From NCBI RefSeq assembly GCF_026020075.1, contig NZ_CP102772.1, positions 4,740,501-4,804,500 on the forward strand: a stretch of DNA of 64,000 bases, in the 5' to 3' direction. The notes beneath the pieces are model-generated. The model saw nothing but the letters and a program-made list of their open reading frames with translations, did not search any database and was not told the origin of the DNA. Position 1 is the stretch's first letter, and each line of letters starts with the position of its first letter. Both the position numbers and the translations under genes were made by a program. The DNA is from Bosea sp. NBC_00550. Lineage in GTDB: Bacteria > Pseudomonadota > Alphaproteobacteria > Rhizobiales > Beijerinckiaceae. Positions 29,641-38,660 of this stretch are shown here, piece by piece.

Positions 29641-30678
29641 ATGCAGTCGAAATCCTGGCTCAAGGCGGGGCTCTTCGCCGCGCTCGCCACCGCGGCCTTC
29701 GCCGCCACGCCGGCCCGCGCTCAAGGGTCGCTCGTCATGTATTGCGGCGTCCAGGAGGAATGGTGCCGCGCCATGTCGACGGCCTTCGAGAAGGACACCG
29801 GCATCAAGGTCGCGATGACCCGCAAATCGGCGGGCGAGATCTATGCCCAGCTCAAGGCCGAATCCTCCAATCCGCGCGGCGACATCTGGTGGGGCGGCAC
29901 AGGCGATCCGCATCTGCAGGCGGCGGAGGAGGGGCTGACCCTCGAATATGAATCGCCCAAGAACGCGGAGCTGAACAGCTGGGCGCTAGACCAGTGGAAG
30001 GCCGCCAAGCAGCGTTCCATCGGCATCTATGCCGGCGCGCTCGGCTTCGGCTTCAACACCGAGCAGATCAAGGCCAAGGGCATCCCCGAGCCGAAATGCT
30101 GGGCCGACCTGCTCAACGCCAAGCTCAAGGACGACGTCCAGGTCGCCGATCCCAACTCGTCCGGCACCGCCTACAACCTGCTCGCCACCGTCGTGCAGCT
30201 GATGGGCGAGGAGAAGGGCTTCGAGTATCTCAAGGCCCTGCACAAGAACATCAGCCAGTACACCAAGTCGGGCGCCGCTCCGGCCAAGGCGGCGAGCCTC
30301 GGCGAGACCGCCGTCGGCATCGTCTTCATCCATGACGCGGTGGTCTTCGCCGTGCAGGGCGACCCGATCAAGCCGGTCGCGCCCTGCGAGGGCACGGGCT
30401 ACGAGATCGGCTCGATGTCGATCGTCAAGGGCGCGCGCAATCTCGACAACGCCAAGAAGTTCTACGACTGGGCCCTGACCCCGGCCGCCCAGGCGCTGGC
30501 CGCCCCGGCCAAGTCCTATCAGGTGCCGTCGAACAAGGCTTCGCCGGTGCCGGCGCAGTCGCCGAAGATGGATCAGATGAAGCTGATCAACTACGACTTC
30601 GTGAAATACGGCTCCTCGGCCGAGCGCAACCGCCTGCTCGCCAAGTGGGACAAGGAAGTGAAGGCGCTGCCGAAGTAA
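29641..30678 (+). CDS. ABC transporter substrate-binding protein, AfuA-like
   Basis: A 345-aa periplasmic binding protein of the family that includes iron binders and the sugar-phosphate binder AfuA. A Sec signal peptide ends at PARA-Q near residue 27-28. It lacks the adjacent Tyr-Tyr pair expected of FbpA-type iron proteins. It does have His231-Asp232 (VFIHDAVV) and Glu250, which after signal removal fall close to the His-Asp and Glu ligands I recall for G6P-binding AfuA. SD GGGAGG is 5-6 nt before the ATG. It is followed by the cognate permease and ATPase genes. Confidence 0.85.
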   Translation: MQSKSWLKAGLFAALATAAFAATPARAQGSLVMYCGVQEEWCRAMSTAFEKDTGIKVAMTRKSAGEIYAQLKAESSNPRGDIWWGGTGDPHLQAAEEGLTLEYESPKNAELNSWALDQWKAAKQRSIGIYAGALGFGFNTEQIKAKGIPEPKCWADLLNAKLKDDVQVADPNSSGTAYNLLATVVQLMGEEKGFEYLKALHKNISQYTKSGAAPAKAASLGETAVGIVFIHDAVVFAVQGDPIKPVAPCEGTGYEIGSMSIVKGARNLDNAKKFYDWALTPAAQALAAPAKSYQVPSNKASPVPAQSPKMDQMKLINYDFVKYGSSAERNRLLAKWDKEVKALPK

Positions 30679-30730
30679 TCGGCGCCGTCCTTCGGTGAGA
30701 CGTCGGGAGGTTCACCTCCGAACCTCCGCC

Positions 30731-30825
30731 GTCATCCCGGGCTTGACCCGGGATCCATGCCAGAGCGCTTCCGCTTAACGTTCAGGCATGGATCCCGGAT
30801 CTCCGCTCCGCTCCGTCCGGAATGA
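30731..30825. repeat. Dispersed palindromic intergenic repeat, copy 4
   Basis: Begins GTCATCCCGGGCTTGACC and ends CCGGAATGAC, with inner words GGATCCATGCC and GGCATGGATCC. Unusually, it lies inside a likely operon, between the binding-protein and permease genes. Confidence 0.85.
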
Positions 30826-30916
30826 CGGTTGCGGGGCTCCTACAGAATCGCATCAAGAACCGTGAAGGCCGGCGCGAACCGGCCCGGATCGCTTTCCACG
30901 AGGGGACAGGGCAACC

Positions 30917-33129
30917 ATGGCGCCAGCGACGCGACTCGTGCTGCTGATCGGCTGGCTCGGCTATGCGCTGATGCCCTGGTATCTCGTCGAGGGCATGAGC
31001 CTGACGAGCTGGGGCTGGCTCGGCGAATACCCGTTCGGCAAGGCCGGCAGCGCGCTGGCGCTGGCTCTTTCGGGCCAGACGCCCTGGCTCCTGCCGGTGG
31101 GCATTGCGCTGGCAGCGGCGACGGCCTTTGTCGGTAGCCATGACCGGCAGCGCACGGCCCGCGTTCTGGTCTGGGCGGGCCTGCTCGGCATGGTCCTGTT
31201 CTTCGCCCAGGCCTTCTCCATCGTCCTGCAGGACCAGGGCATTCCATGGCTCGCGGCGCTGCTCGGCGGGGCCGGCGCCGCCCAGCGCGGCATCGGCGGC
31301 GGCGCCTTCGTGACGCTGCTGTCGCTGCTCTTCCTGCTCTGCCACGGCCTCGCCTATCGCGGCGTCTGCCGCGGGGATCTCTTCACGGTCTCGACGATCG
31401 GCCTCGTCGTCCTGCTGATCGGCATCTTCATCTTCTTCCCGGTGGCGATCATCCTGAAGAGCGCCCTGGTCGACCAGAGCGGCGCCTTCGCCCCCTCAGC
31501 CTTCATCGCGCGCTTCCTCGATTCCTCGATCTGGGGGTTGGGCTGCGTCACCAGCAACACCAATTGCGGCGTCGCCTGGAACACGCTGGTCCTCGCCGTG
31601 CTCTGCGGCGTCATCACCACCCTGCTTGGCCTTGCCTGCGCGCTTCTCATCCTGCGCACCGGCATGCCGGGCAAGCGCATCATGCGCGCGCTGACGGTGC
31701 TGCCGATCATCACGCCGCCCTTCGTCATCGGCCTGGCGCTGATCCTGCTCTTCGGCAGGGCGGGAGCCATCTCGACGATGCTCTACGAATGGTTCGCCAT
31801 CCCGCGCTCGCGCTGGCTCTACGGCCTGCCGGGCGTACTGCTGGCGCAGGTGCTCGCCTTCGCGCCGATCGCCTTCCTCGTGCTGATCGGCGTCGTCCAG
31901 GGCATCAGCCCAAGCCTGGAGGAAGCCTCGCAGACGCTCGGCGCCAAGCGCTGGCAGACCTTCCGCACCGTGACCTGGCCGCTGCTCAAGCCCGGCATCG
32001 CCAACGCCTTCCTGCTCGGTTTCGTCGAGAGCATGGCCGATTTCGGCAATCCGCTGGTGCTCGGCGGCAATTTCGAGGTGCTCTCCACCAAGATCTTCTT
32101 CGCGGTGGTCGGCGCTTCCTACAATCAGGGGCAGGCGGCGGTGCTCGCCATCGTGCTGCTCGCCTTCACGCTCGGCGCCTTCTGGGTGCAGCAGCGCTGG
32201 CTCGGCGGCAAATCCTATACGACCGTGACCGGCAAGGGCGATGCCGGCCTGCCGACGCCGCTGCCGCGCCGCATCACCTGGCTGTCGGCGGCCGTGATCG
32301 TGCCCTGGGTCGCGCTGACGCTGGTGATCTACGTCGTCATCCTGGTCGGCGGCTTCGTCCGCAACATGGGCCGGGATTTCACGCCGACCCTGCAGCATTA
32401 CACGACCGGCTTCGCCATCGACTTCAGCAACGGCATCTATTTCCAGGGCTCGGCCTGGCCGTCCTTCTTCACCACCATCAAGGTCGCGGCGATCTCGGCG
32501 CCGCTGACGGCGATCATCGGCCTGCTGACCGCCTATCTGCTGACGCGCCAGCGCTTCCGCGGCCGCGGCGGGCTGGAATTCGCGACGATGCTCTCCTTCG
32601 CCATTCCCGGCACGGTGCTCGGCGTCGCCTATATCCTCGCCTTCAACGTGCCGCCGGTCGAGATCACCGGCACGGGGCTGATCCTCATCATCGCCTTCGT
32701 CTTCCGCAACATGCCGGTCGGCGTGCGCTCCGGCATCGCCGGCCTGTCGCAGATCGACAAGAGCCTGGACGAGGCCTCGACGACGCTGCGCGCCCGCAGC
32801 TTCACCACGCTCTGGCGCGTCGTGCTGCCGCTCTTGAAGCCCGCGCTGGTCTCGGCGCTGGTCTACAGCTTCGTGCGCTCGATGACGGCGGTCAGCGCGG
32901 TGATCTTCCTGGTCTCGGCCGAGTACAACCTTTCCACCGCCTATATTGTCGGCCGCGTGGAGGCCGGCGAGTTCGGCCTCGCCATCGCCTATTCCTCGGT
33001 GCTGATCGTCTTCATGGCGCTCGGCATCGGCCTCATCCAGTTCGGCGTCGGCGAGCGCAAGCTCGGCCGCCGCAAGGTCGTGGCACTATCCAGCTCGGTC
33101 TCCGACCCAATCACCCAGGGAGCAACAAG

Positions 33130-33133
<4 letters not shown>
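30917..33133 (+). CDS. ABC transporter permease with two fused transmembrane domains, AfuB/FbpB-like
   Basis: A 738-aa membrane protein. An N-terminal block of about five helices (about 5-160) precedes two binding-protein-dependent permease domains (about 215-420 and 510-725). Each permease domain has an EAA-type loop: SLEEASQTLGAKRWQTFRTV near 332-351 and SLDEASTTLRARSFTTLWRV near 615-634. This long architecture is that of AfuB and related FbpB/SfuB proteins. The stop overlaps the TTG start of the ATPase gene by 4 bp. A dispersed repeat lies in its 238-bp upstream gap. Confidence 0.9.
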
Positions 33134-34197
<1,064 letters not shown>

Positions 34198-34360
34198 GCC
34201 GGGCGAAGATCGATAAAAATCAACGTTCGGATGCCAGCCGTATGGGCGTTCTGCCGCATTCTCGGCACTTTCAGGCGTTATTTCTGTTGAGTTGGCTAAT
34301 CAAAAAATGATAGATTCTGCCGACACATGATCACCTGAAACGGGGAAAGACCGCACTGAA

Positions 34361-36088
34361 ATGGCCACGGGCGAAAGCGCTACCAACATCCTGCTCCACC
34401 TCGCCGGCGGCGTCGCGCTGCTGATCTGGGCGGTCAGGCTGGTCCGAACGGGCGCGATGCGCGCCTTCGGCTCCCAGCTCAGGCATGCGCTGCAGAGTTT
34501 CACCCGCAATCGTTTCGCCGCTTTCGGCAGCGGCATCGTCGTCACCATGGTGCTGCAGAGTTCCACGGCGACGACTCTGCTGGTCTCCTCCTTCGCCGGT
34601 CAGGCCTTGATCGGCTCGGCCATGGCGCTCGCGGTCCTGCTCGGTGCCAATCTCGGCACGGCGCTCGCCGCCTTCGTCATCTCGATGGATCTCGGCTGGC
34701 TCTGGGGCCTGTGCATCGCCATCGGCGTCGCGATGTATCTGTCGAGCGAGGCGATGGAGCGCCCGCGCAATATCGGCCGCGTCCTCGTCGGCATCGGCCT
34801 GATCCTGCTCTCGCTGATCGAACTGAATACGGCCGCCGCCCCGCTCGCCCAGTCGCCGACCTTCCGCGTCGTGCTCGGCGCCCTCGGCAGTGAGCCGCTG
34901 CTCGCCGTGCTCGTCGCCATCGCCGCGACCTGGATGGTGCATTCCAGCATCGCGATCATCCTGCTGGTCGCGACCTTCGCTTCCTCAGGCCTGTTCCCGC
35001 CGGCGACGGCTCTGACGCTGGTCATCGGCGCCAATCTCGGCAATGCGCTGATCCCGGTGCTCGACCAGCTTGGCGCGCCCGCCGCCCAGCGCCGCGCCGC
35101 CGTCGGCAACCTGCTGACCCGGCTCGTGCTGGCGATCGCCGTGCTGCCCTTCGTCGGCCCGCTCTCGGCCTGGCTGCTCAGCCTGCCCTCTGCCGATGCG
35201 CGCCTCGCGATCGAGTTCCACGTCGCGCTGAACTTTGTGGGTGCGCTCGTCTTCCTGCCTTTCGTCAAGCCGATCTCATCGCTGGTCGAGCGCTTCATGC
35301 CCGGCAAGAACGATAAGGCCGAGGCCGTGGCGCCGCGCTATCTCGACCCCAACGCGCTCGACAGCCCGACAGAGGCTCTGGCCGGCGCCATGCGCGAGGC
35401 GCTACGTCTCGGCGACCGCGTCGAGGTCATGCTGCGCGACACCATGACCCTGCTGGAGAAGGACGAGCTCAAGCTCTCCCGTGCCATCGCCCAGGCCGAT
35501 GACGGCGTCGATACCATCCACGAATCGATCAAGCTCTATCTGGTCAAGGTCTCTCGCAACGAGCTGACCGAGGAGGAGAGCCGCCGCCTGTTCGAGATCA
35601 TCACGCTGATCACCAATCTCGAGCATATCGGCGACATCATCGACAAGAATCTGCGCGAGCTCGCCGAGAAGAAGATCCGCAAGCGCTACACCTTCTCGCC
35701 GGAGGGGCTCGGCGAGATCCGCCAGTTCCATCAGCGCGTCGCCTCGGCGCTGGCGCTCGCCCTCAACGTCTTCGCCACCCGCGACCTCGTGCTCGCCCGC
35801 CAGCTCTTCGCCGACAAGGCGGCGATGCGCGAGGCCGAGCGCCACGCCGCCGACAGCCATTTCCAGCGCCTGCGCTCCGGCCGGCCGGAATCGATCGAGA
35901 CCAGCGCGATCCATCTCGACATCATCCGCGACCTCAAGCGCATCCACGGCCACGTCGTCTCGATCGCCTATCCGATCCTCGAGAGCGCCCACGAGCTGCG
36001 CGAGAGCCGCCTGCGTGAGACCAAGGAAGCGGCCCGCAATCGCGAGACGCCGACCGTGCTCATTCCGTCGCCCCATTCGGGGGGGTAG
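34361..36088 (+). CDS. Na+/Pi-cotransporter family protein with PhoU-like C-terminus (NptA/YjbB type)
   Basis: A 575-aa protein with two Na/Pi-cotransporter repeats (about 10-150 and 165-300). Each holds a QSS-type motif: QSSTATT near 67 and HSSIAII near 193. A helical PhoU-like domain (about 330-550) follows. E. coli YjbB of this class is reported to export phosphate. Its position after a phosphatase and an importer suggests release of surplus phosphate (inference). It begins 163 bp after the ATPase gene, with an AT-rich stretch (TTGAGTTGGCTAATC) that could be its own promoter. Confidence 0.88.
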   Translation: MATGESATNILLHLAGGVALLIWAVRLVRTGAMRAFGSQLRHALQSFTRNRFAAFGSGIVVTMVLQSSTATTLLVSSFAGQALIGSAMALAVLLGANLGTALAAFVISMDLGWLWGLCIAIGVAMYLSSEAMERPRNIGRVLVGIGLILLSLIELNTAAAPLAQSPTFRVVLGALGSEPLLAVLVAIAATWMVHSSIAIILLVATFASSGLFPPATALTLVIGANLGNALIPVLDQLGAPAAQRRAAVGNLLTRLVLAIAVLPFVGPLSAWLLSLPSADARLAIEFHVALNFVGALVFLPFVKPISSLVERFMPGKNDKAEAVAPRYLDPNALDSPTEALAGAMREALRLGDRVEVMLRDTMTLLEKDELKLSRAIAQADDGVDTIHESIKLYLVKVSRNELTEEESRRLFEIITLITNLEHIGDIIDKNLRELAEKKIRKRYTFSPEGLGEIRQFHQRVASALALALNVFATRDLVLARQLFADKAAMREAERHAADSHFQRLRSGRPESIETSAIHLDIIRDLKRIHGHVVSIAYPILESAHELRESRLRETKEAARNRETPTVLIPSPHSGG

Positions 36089-36111
36089 AGCGCGCGCTCC
36101 ACAACGGTGTC

Positions 36112-36261
36112 GTCATTCCGGGGCGGCCCACAGGGCCGAGCCCGGAACCCATGAACACGACGTCTCGGAAAAGAAGCAAGGCGCGGCAGCCGTCGTTCCG
36201 CTCCGGCACCTATGGTGTTCATGGGTTCCGGGCTCATTGCTGCGCAATGCCCCGGAATGAC
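36112..36261. repeat. Dispersed palindromic intergenic repeat, copy 5
   Basis: Begins GTCATTCCGGGGCGGCCC and ends CCCCGGAATGAC with inner GGAACCCATGAACAC and GTTCATGGGTTCC. Long subtype, like the copies at 6651 and 38483. Confidence 0.85.
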
Positions 36262-36297
36262 GGTGGAGCTTTGAGAGCCGGGTAAGCCGGCGCCGGG

Positions 36298-36414
36298 TCA
36301 CCTCGGCGCCGCGAGGATGATCGCGGCTCCGGTGAGGCAGACGATCCCGCCGGTCAGGTCCCCGCGATCCGGCTCGCAGAGCGCGGCGCCGATATAGGCG
36401 GCGATGGCGGGCAT
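36298..36414 (-). pseudogene. C-terminal remnant of a YnfA/UPF0060 membrane protein
   Basis: A 38-codon minus-strand frame ends like YnfA proteins: PDRGDLTGGIVCLTGAAIIL near its C-terminus, then APR and stop. YnfA proteins are about 108 aa, so roughly the first 70 residues are missing. The sequence upstream of the ATG does not continue the family in any frame, so this is a truncated remnant. It lies between two copies of the dispersed repeat, which may have promoted the deletion (inference). Confidence 0.6.
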
Positions 36415-36478
36415 GGGCGTTCGGGGCTTTGCGCGGCGGGTGCGCCAGTCTAAAGCCATGCCTTACAGAAACAACGCC

Positions 36479-36588
36479 GTCATCCCGGACAAGCGGCTTC
36501 AGCCGCACCGATCCGGGATCCATGCCAGATCGCTTCTTCCGAAGGTTCAGGCGTGGATCCCGGGTCTCCCTCTCGTCACCCGGGATGA
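36479..36588. repeat. Dispersed palindromic intergenic repeat, copy 6
   Basis: Begins GTCATCCCGGAC and ends ACCCGGGATGAT, with inner GGGATCCATGCC and GGCGTGGATCCC. Short subtype. Confidence 0.8.
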
Positions 36589-36606
36589 TTGATGAAGGTT
36601 TGACGC

Positions 36607-37830
36607 ATGCCCGATATCGCCATCATCGGCGCCGGCCCGGCCGGCCTGATCGCCGCCGAGCGGCTGGCCGCGGCCGGGCACCGCGTCACGATCCACGAGC
36701 GCATGACCTCGCCTGCCCGCAAGTTCCTGCTGGCCGGGCGCGGCGGCCTGAACCTGACCCATTCCGAGCCGCTCGACGCCTTTCTCCGGCGCTATCGCGA
36801 AGCCAGCGGCTGGCTCGAACCGGCCCTGCACGCCTTCCCGCCGCAGGCCCTGCGCGACTGGGCCGACGAACTCGGCGCCGACACCTTCGTCGGCTCCAGC
36901 GGCCGGGTCTTCCCGCGCGCCATGAAAACCTCTCCGCTGCTGCGCGCCTGGCTCGGCCGGCTCGATGGGTTGGGCGTGCGTCTCGCGGCGGGCAGGAGCT
37001 GGACGGGCTGGGATGCAGCGGGCGCGCTGACCTTCCGCCTGGCGAGTGGTGAAACCGAAGCCATCCGCCCCGACGCGACGCTGCTCGCGCTCGGTGGCGC
37101 GAGCTGGCCGCGGCTCGGCTCCGATGGCGGCTGGGTGCCGCTATTGGCGGAGCGCGATGTCGCCGTTTCCCCGCTGAAGCCCGCCAATGGCGGTTTCGCG
37201 GTCGCCTGGTCGCAACTGATGAAGGAGCGCTTCGCCGGCCAGCCGCTGAAGCGCGTCGTCGTCCGTTTCGCGGGTGAGCAGGCGGCCGGCGAGGCCATGA
37301 TCGATGCCGAGGGCATCGAGGGCGGCGTAATCTACGCGCTCTCGGGCCCGATCCGCGAGGCGGTCCTGCGCGACGGCGCGGCGGAGATCGAGGTCGATCT
37401 GCGCCCCGACCTCACGGCGGAAGCCCTCGCCACCCGCCTCGCGAAGCGCCGCAAGGGCGAGACGCTGAGCAACCATCTGCGCAAGGCCGCGGGCCTCTCG
37501 CCGGTTGCGGTCGGCCTGTTGCGTGAGGTCGCTGGAACCGCGCTTCATGATGAGCCGGAGCGCCTGGCTGTGCTGATCAAGGCGTTGCCGCTGCGTCTCG
37601 GCGCAGCCATGCCGATCGCCCGCGCCATCTCGACGGCCGGCGGTGTCGCGCGCGATGCGGTCGATGCCGGTTTCATGCTGAAGCGCCTGCCCGGAATCTT
37701 CGTCGCCGGCGAGATGCTCGACTGGGAGGCGCCGACCGGCGGCTATCTGCTGCAGGGCTGCTTCGCCACGGGCGTCGCCGCGGCCGCGGGAATCGAAAGC
37801 TGGTTGCGCGGGCCCGGCGATCGCGGCTGA
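36607..37830 (+). CDS. TIGR03862/HI0933-like (YhiN-type) flavoprotein
   Basis: A 407-aa FAD-dependent oxidoreductase-like protein. The N-terminal Rossmann motif AIIGAGPAGLIAAERLA is at about 5-21. The family motif KFLLAGRGGLNLTH follows at about 39-52. The C-terminal FAD contact region includes ISTAGGVARDAV, GEMLDWEAPTGGYLLQGCFATG. This family is widespread but its reaction is not established. It has an independent position downstream of a repeat; two small genes follow after 52 bp. Confidence 0.88.
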   Translation: MPDIAIIGAGPAGLIAAERLAAAGHRVTIHERMTSPARKFLLAGRGGLNLTHSEPLDAFLRRYREASGWLEPALHAFPPQALRDWADELGADTFVGSSGRVFPRAMKTSPLLRAWLGRLDGLGVRLAAGRSWTGWDAAGALTFRLASGETEAIRPDATLLALGGASWPRLGSDGGWVPLLAERDVAVSPLKPANGGFAVAWSQLMKERFAGQPLKRVVVRFAGEQAAGEAMIDAEGIEGGVIYALSGPIREAVLRDGAAEIEVDLRPDLTAEALATRLAKRRKGETLSNHLRKAAGLSPVAVGLLREVAGTALHDEPERLAVLIKALPLRLGAAMPIARAISTAGGVARDAVDAGFMLKRLPGIFVAGEMLDWEAPTGGYLLQGCFATGVAAAAGIESWLRGPGDRG

Positions 37831-37882
37831 ACCTCGGCCCGCCCGCTGCGTTGCTTCAGCATCGCAGCAGGAGAGTCCGGGC

Positions 37883-38104
37883 ATGACCGAGGCCTTGAAG
37901 CCGGGAACCGATGTCACATGGCGCTGGGGCGCTCATCGCGCGCGCGGCCGGGTCGAGCAGGTCTTCACCCGGCCGGTGAGCCGCACGATCAAGGGCACGC
38001 GTGTCCGCCGCAATGCGACCGAGGCGAAACCCGCCTATCTCGTGACGCAGGCCCATGGCGGCTACGCGCTCAAATCCCATACCGAGCTGGAGCGGCTGCA
38101 ATGA
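37883..38104 (+). CDS. DUF2945 (Tudor-like) small protein
   Basis: A 73-aa protein matching the DUF2945 family, annotated elsewhere as a hypervirulence-associated Tudor-domain protein: GTDVTWRWG at the start, RGRVEQVFT, then a basic stretch KGTRVRRNATEAKPAYLV and SHTELERL at the end. The function is unknown. Its stop overlaps the start of the next gene by 4 bp (ATGA), so the two are coupled. Confidence 0.85.
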   Translation: MTEALKPGTDVTWRWGAHRARGRVEQVFTRPVSRTIKGTRVRRNATEAKPAYLVTQAHGGYALKSHTELERLQ

Positions 38105-38445
38105 AGCATGTCGATCTCACCCCGCCCGAGGCCGTCGCCAAGGCGGCCGCGAAAGGCCTCAGGCTGCGCCAGCAATTCAATCGCGGCGGCACGCAGATCG
38201 GCGTCGCGCGGGCCCGCGACCTCAGCCATCGACGGACATTGAGCGAGGACACCGTCCGGCGCATGGCGAGCTATTTCGCGCGTCACGCGGTCGATTGTCA
38301 GGCCAAGGGCTTCGGCGACAGGGACAACCCTTCGGCCGGCTGGATCGCCTGGTTGCTCTGGGGCGGCGACGAGGGCCGCGACTGGTGCGAGCGCAAGAAG
38401 GCAGAACTGGAGCGGGCCGGCGACCAGGAGCAGAAGCGCGCCTGA
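38101..38445 (+). CDS. Conserved hypothetical protein, phage-associated-type domain
   Basis: A 114-aa soluble, basic protein. The pattern GLRLRQQFNRGGTQIGVARA (about 19-38), RRMASYFARH, and the Trp-rich GWIAWLLWGGDEGRDW near the C-terminus resembles a domain I have seen in phage structural/protease regions and in free-standing bacterial proteins. No function is assigned. The ATG at 38101 overlaps the DUF2945 stop; earlier in-frame codons are a shifted reading of DUF2945. The pair probably forms a two-gene unit. Confidence 0.7.
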   Translation: MKHVDLTPPEAVAKAAAKGLRLRQQFNRGGTQIGVARARDLSHRRTLSEDTVRRMASYFARHAVDCQAKGFGDRDNPSAGWIAWLLWGGDEGRDWCERKKAELERAGDQEQKRA

Positions 38446-38482
38446 TGCCGCTGGATCACGTTGGTCTATGCGGAACCACGCC

Positions 38483-38624
38483 GTCATTCCGGGGCGGACC
38501 GCAGGCCCGAGCCCGGAACTCATGAACATGACAGCCCATTAAAAGGGCGCCGATCGGACGAATCTTCTCGCCCGCTCCTTGTTTATAGGTTCCGGGCTCT
38601 TCGCTGACGCGAAGCCCGGATGAC
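38483..38624. repeat. Dispersed palindromic intergenic repeat, copy 7
   Basis: Begins GTCATTCCGGGGCGGACC and ends GAAGCCCGGATGAC. Inner inverted words are GGAACTCATGAAC and TATAGGTTCCGGGC, less well paired than in other copies. Lies between convergent genes. Confidence 0.75.
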
Positions 38625-38660
38625 CGTGTGGTCCGTCAAAACCCAGCAAGCTCCCAAGCC

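Noticed and set aside
31246..33129. Long upstream extension of the ATPase reading frame
   Set aside because: It is a shifted reading of the permease gene; the ATPase domain begins only after the TTG at 33130, which has its own ribosome site.
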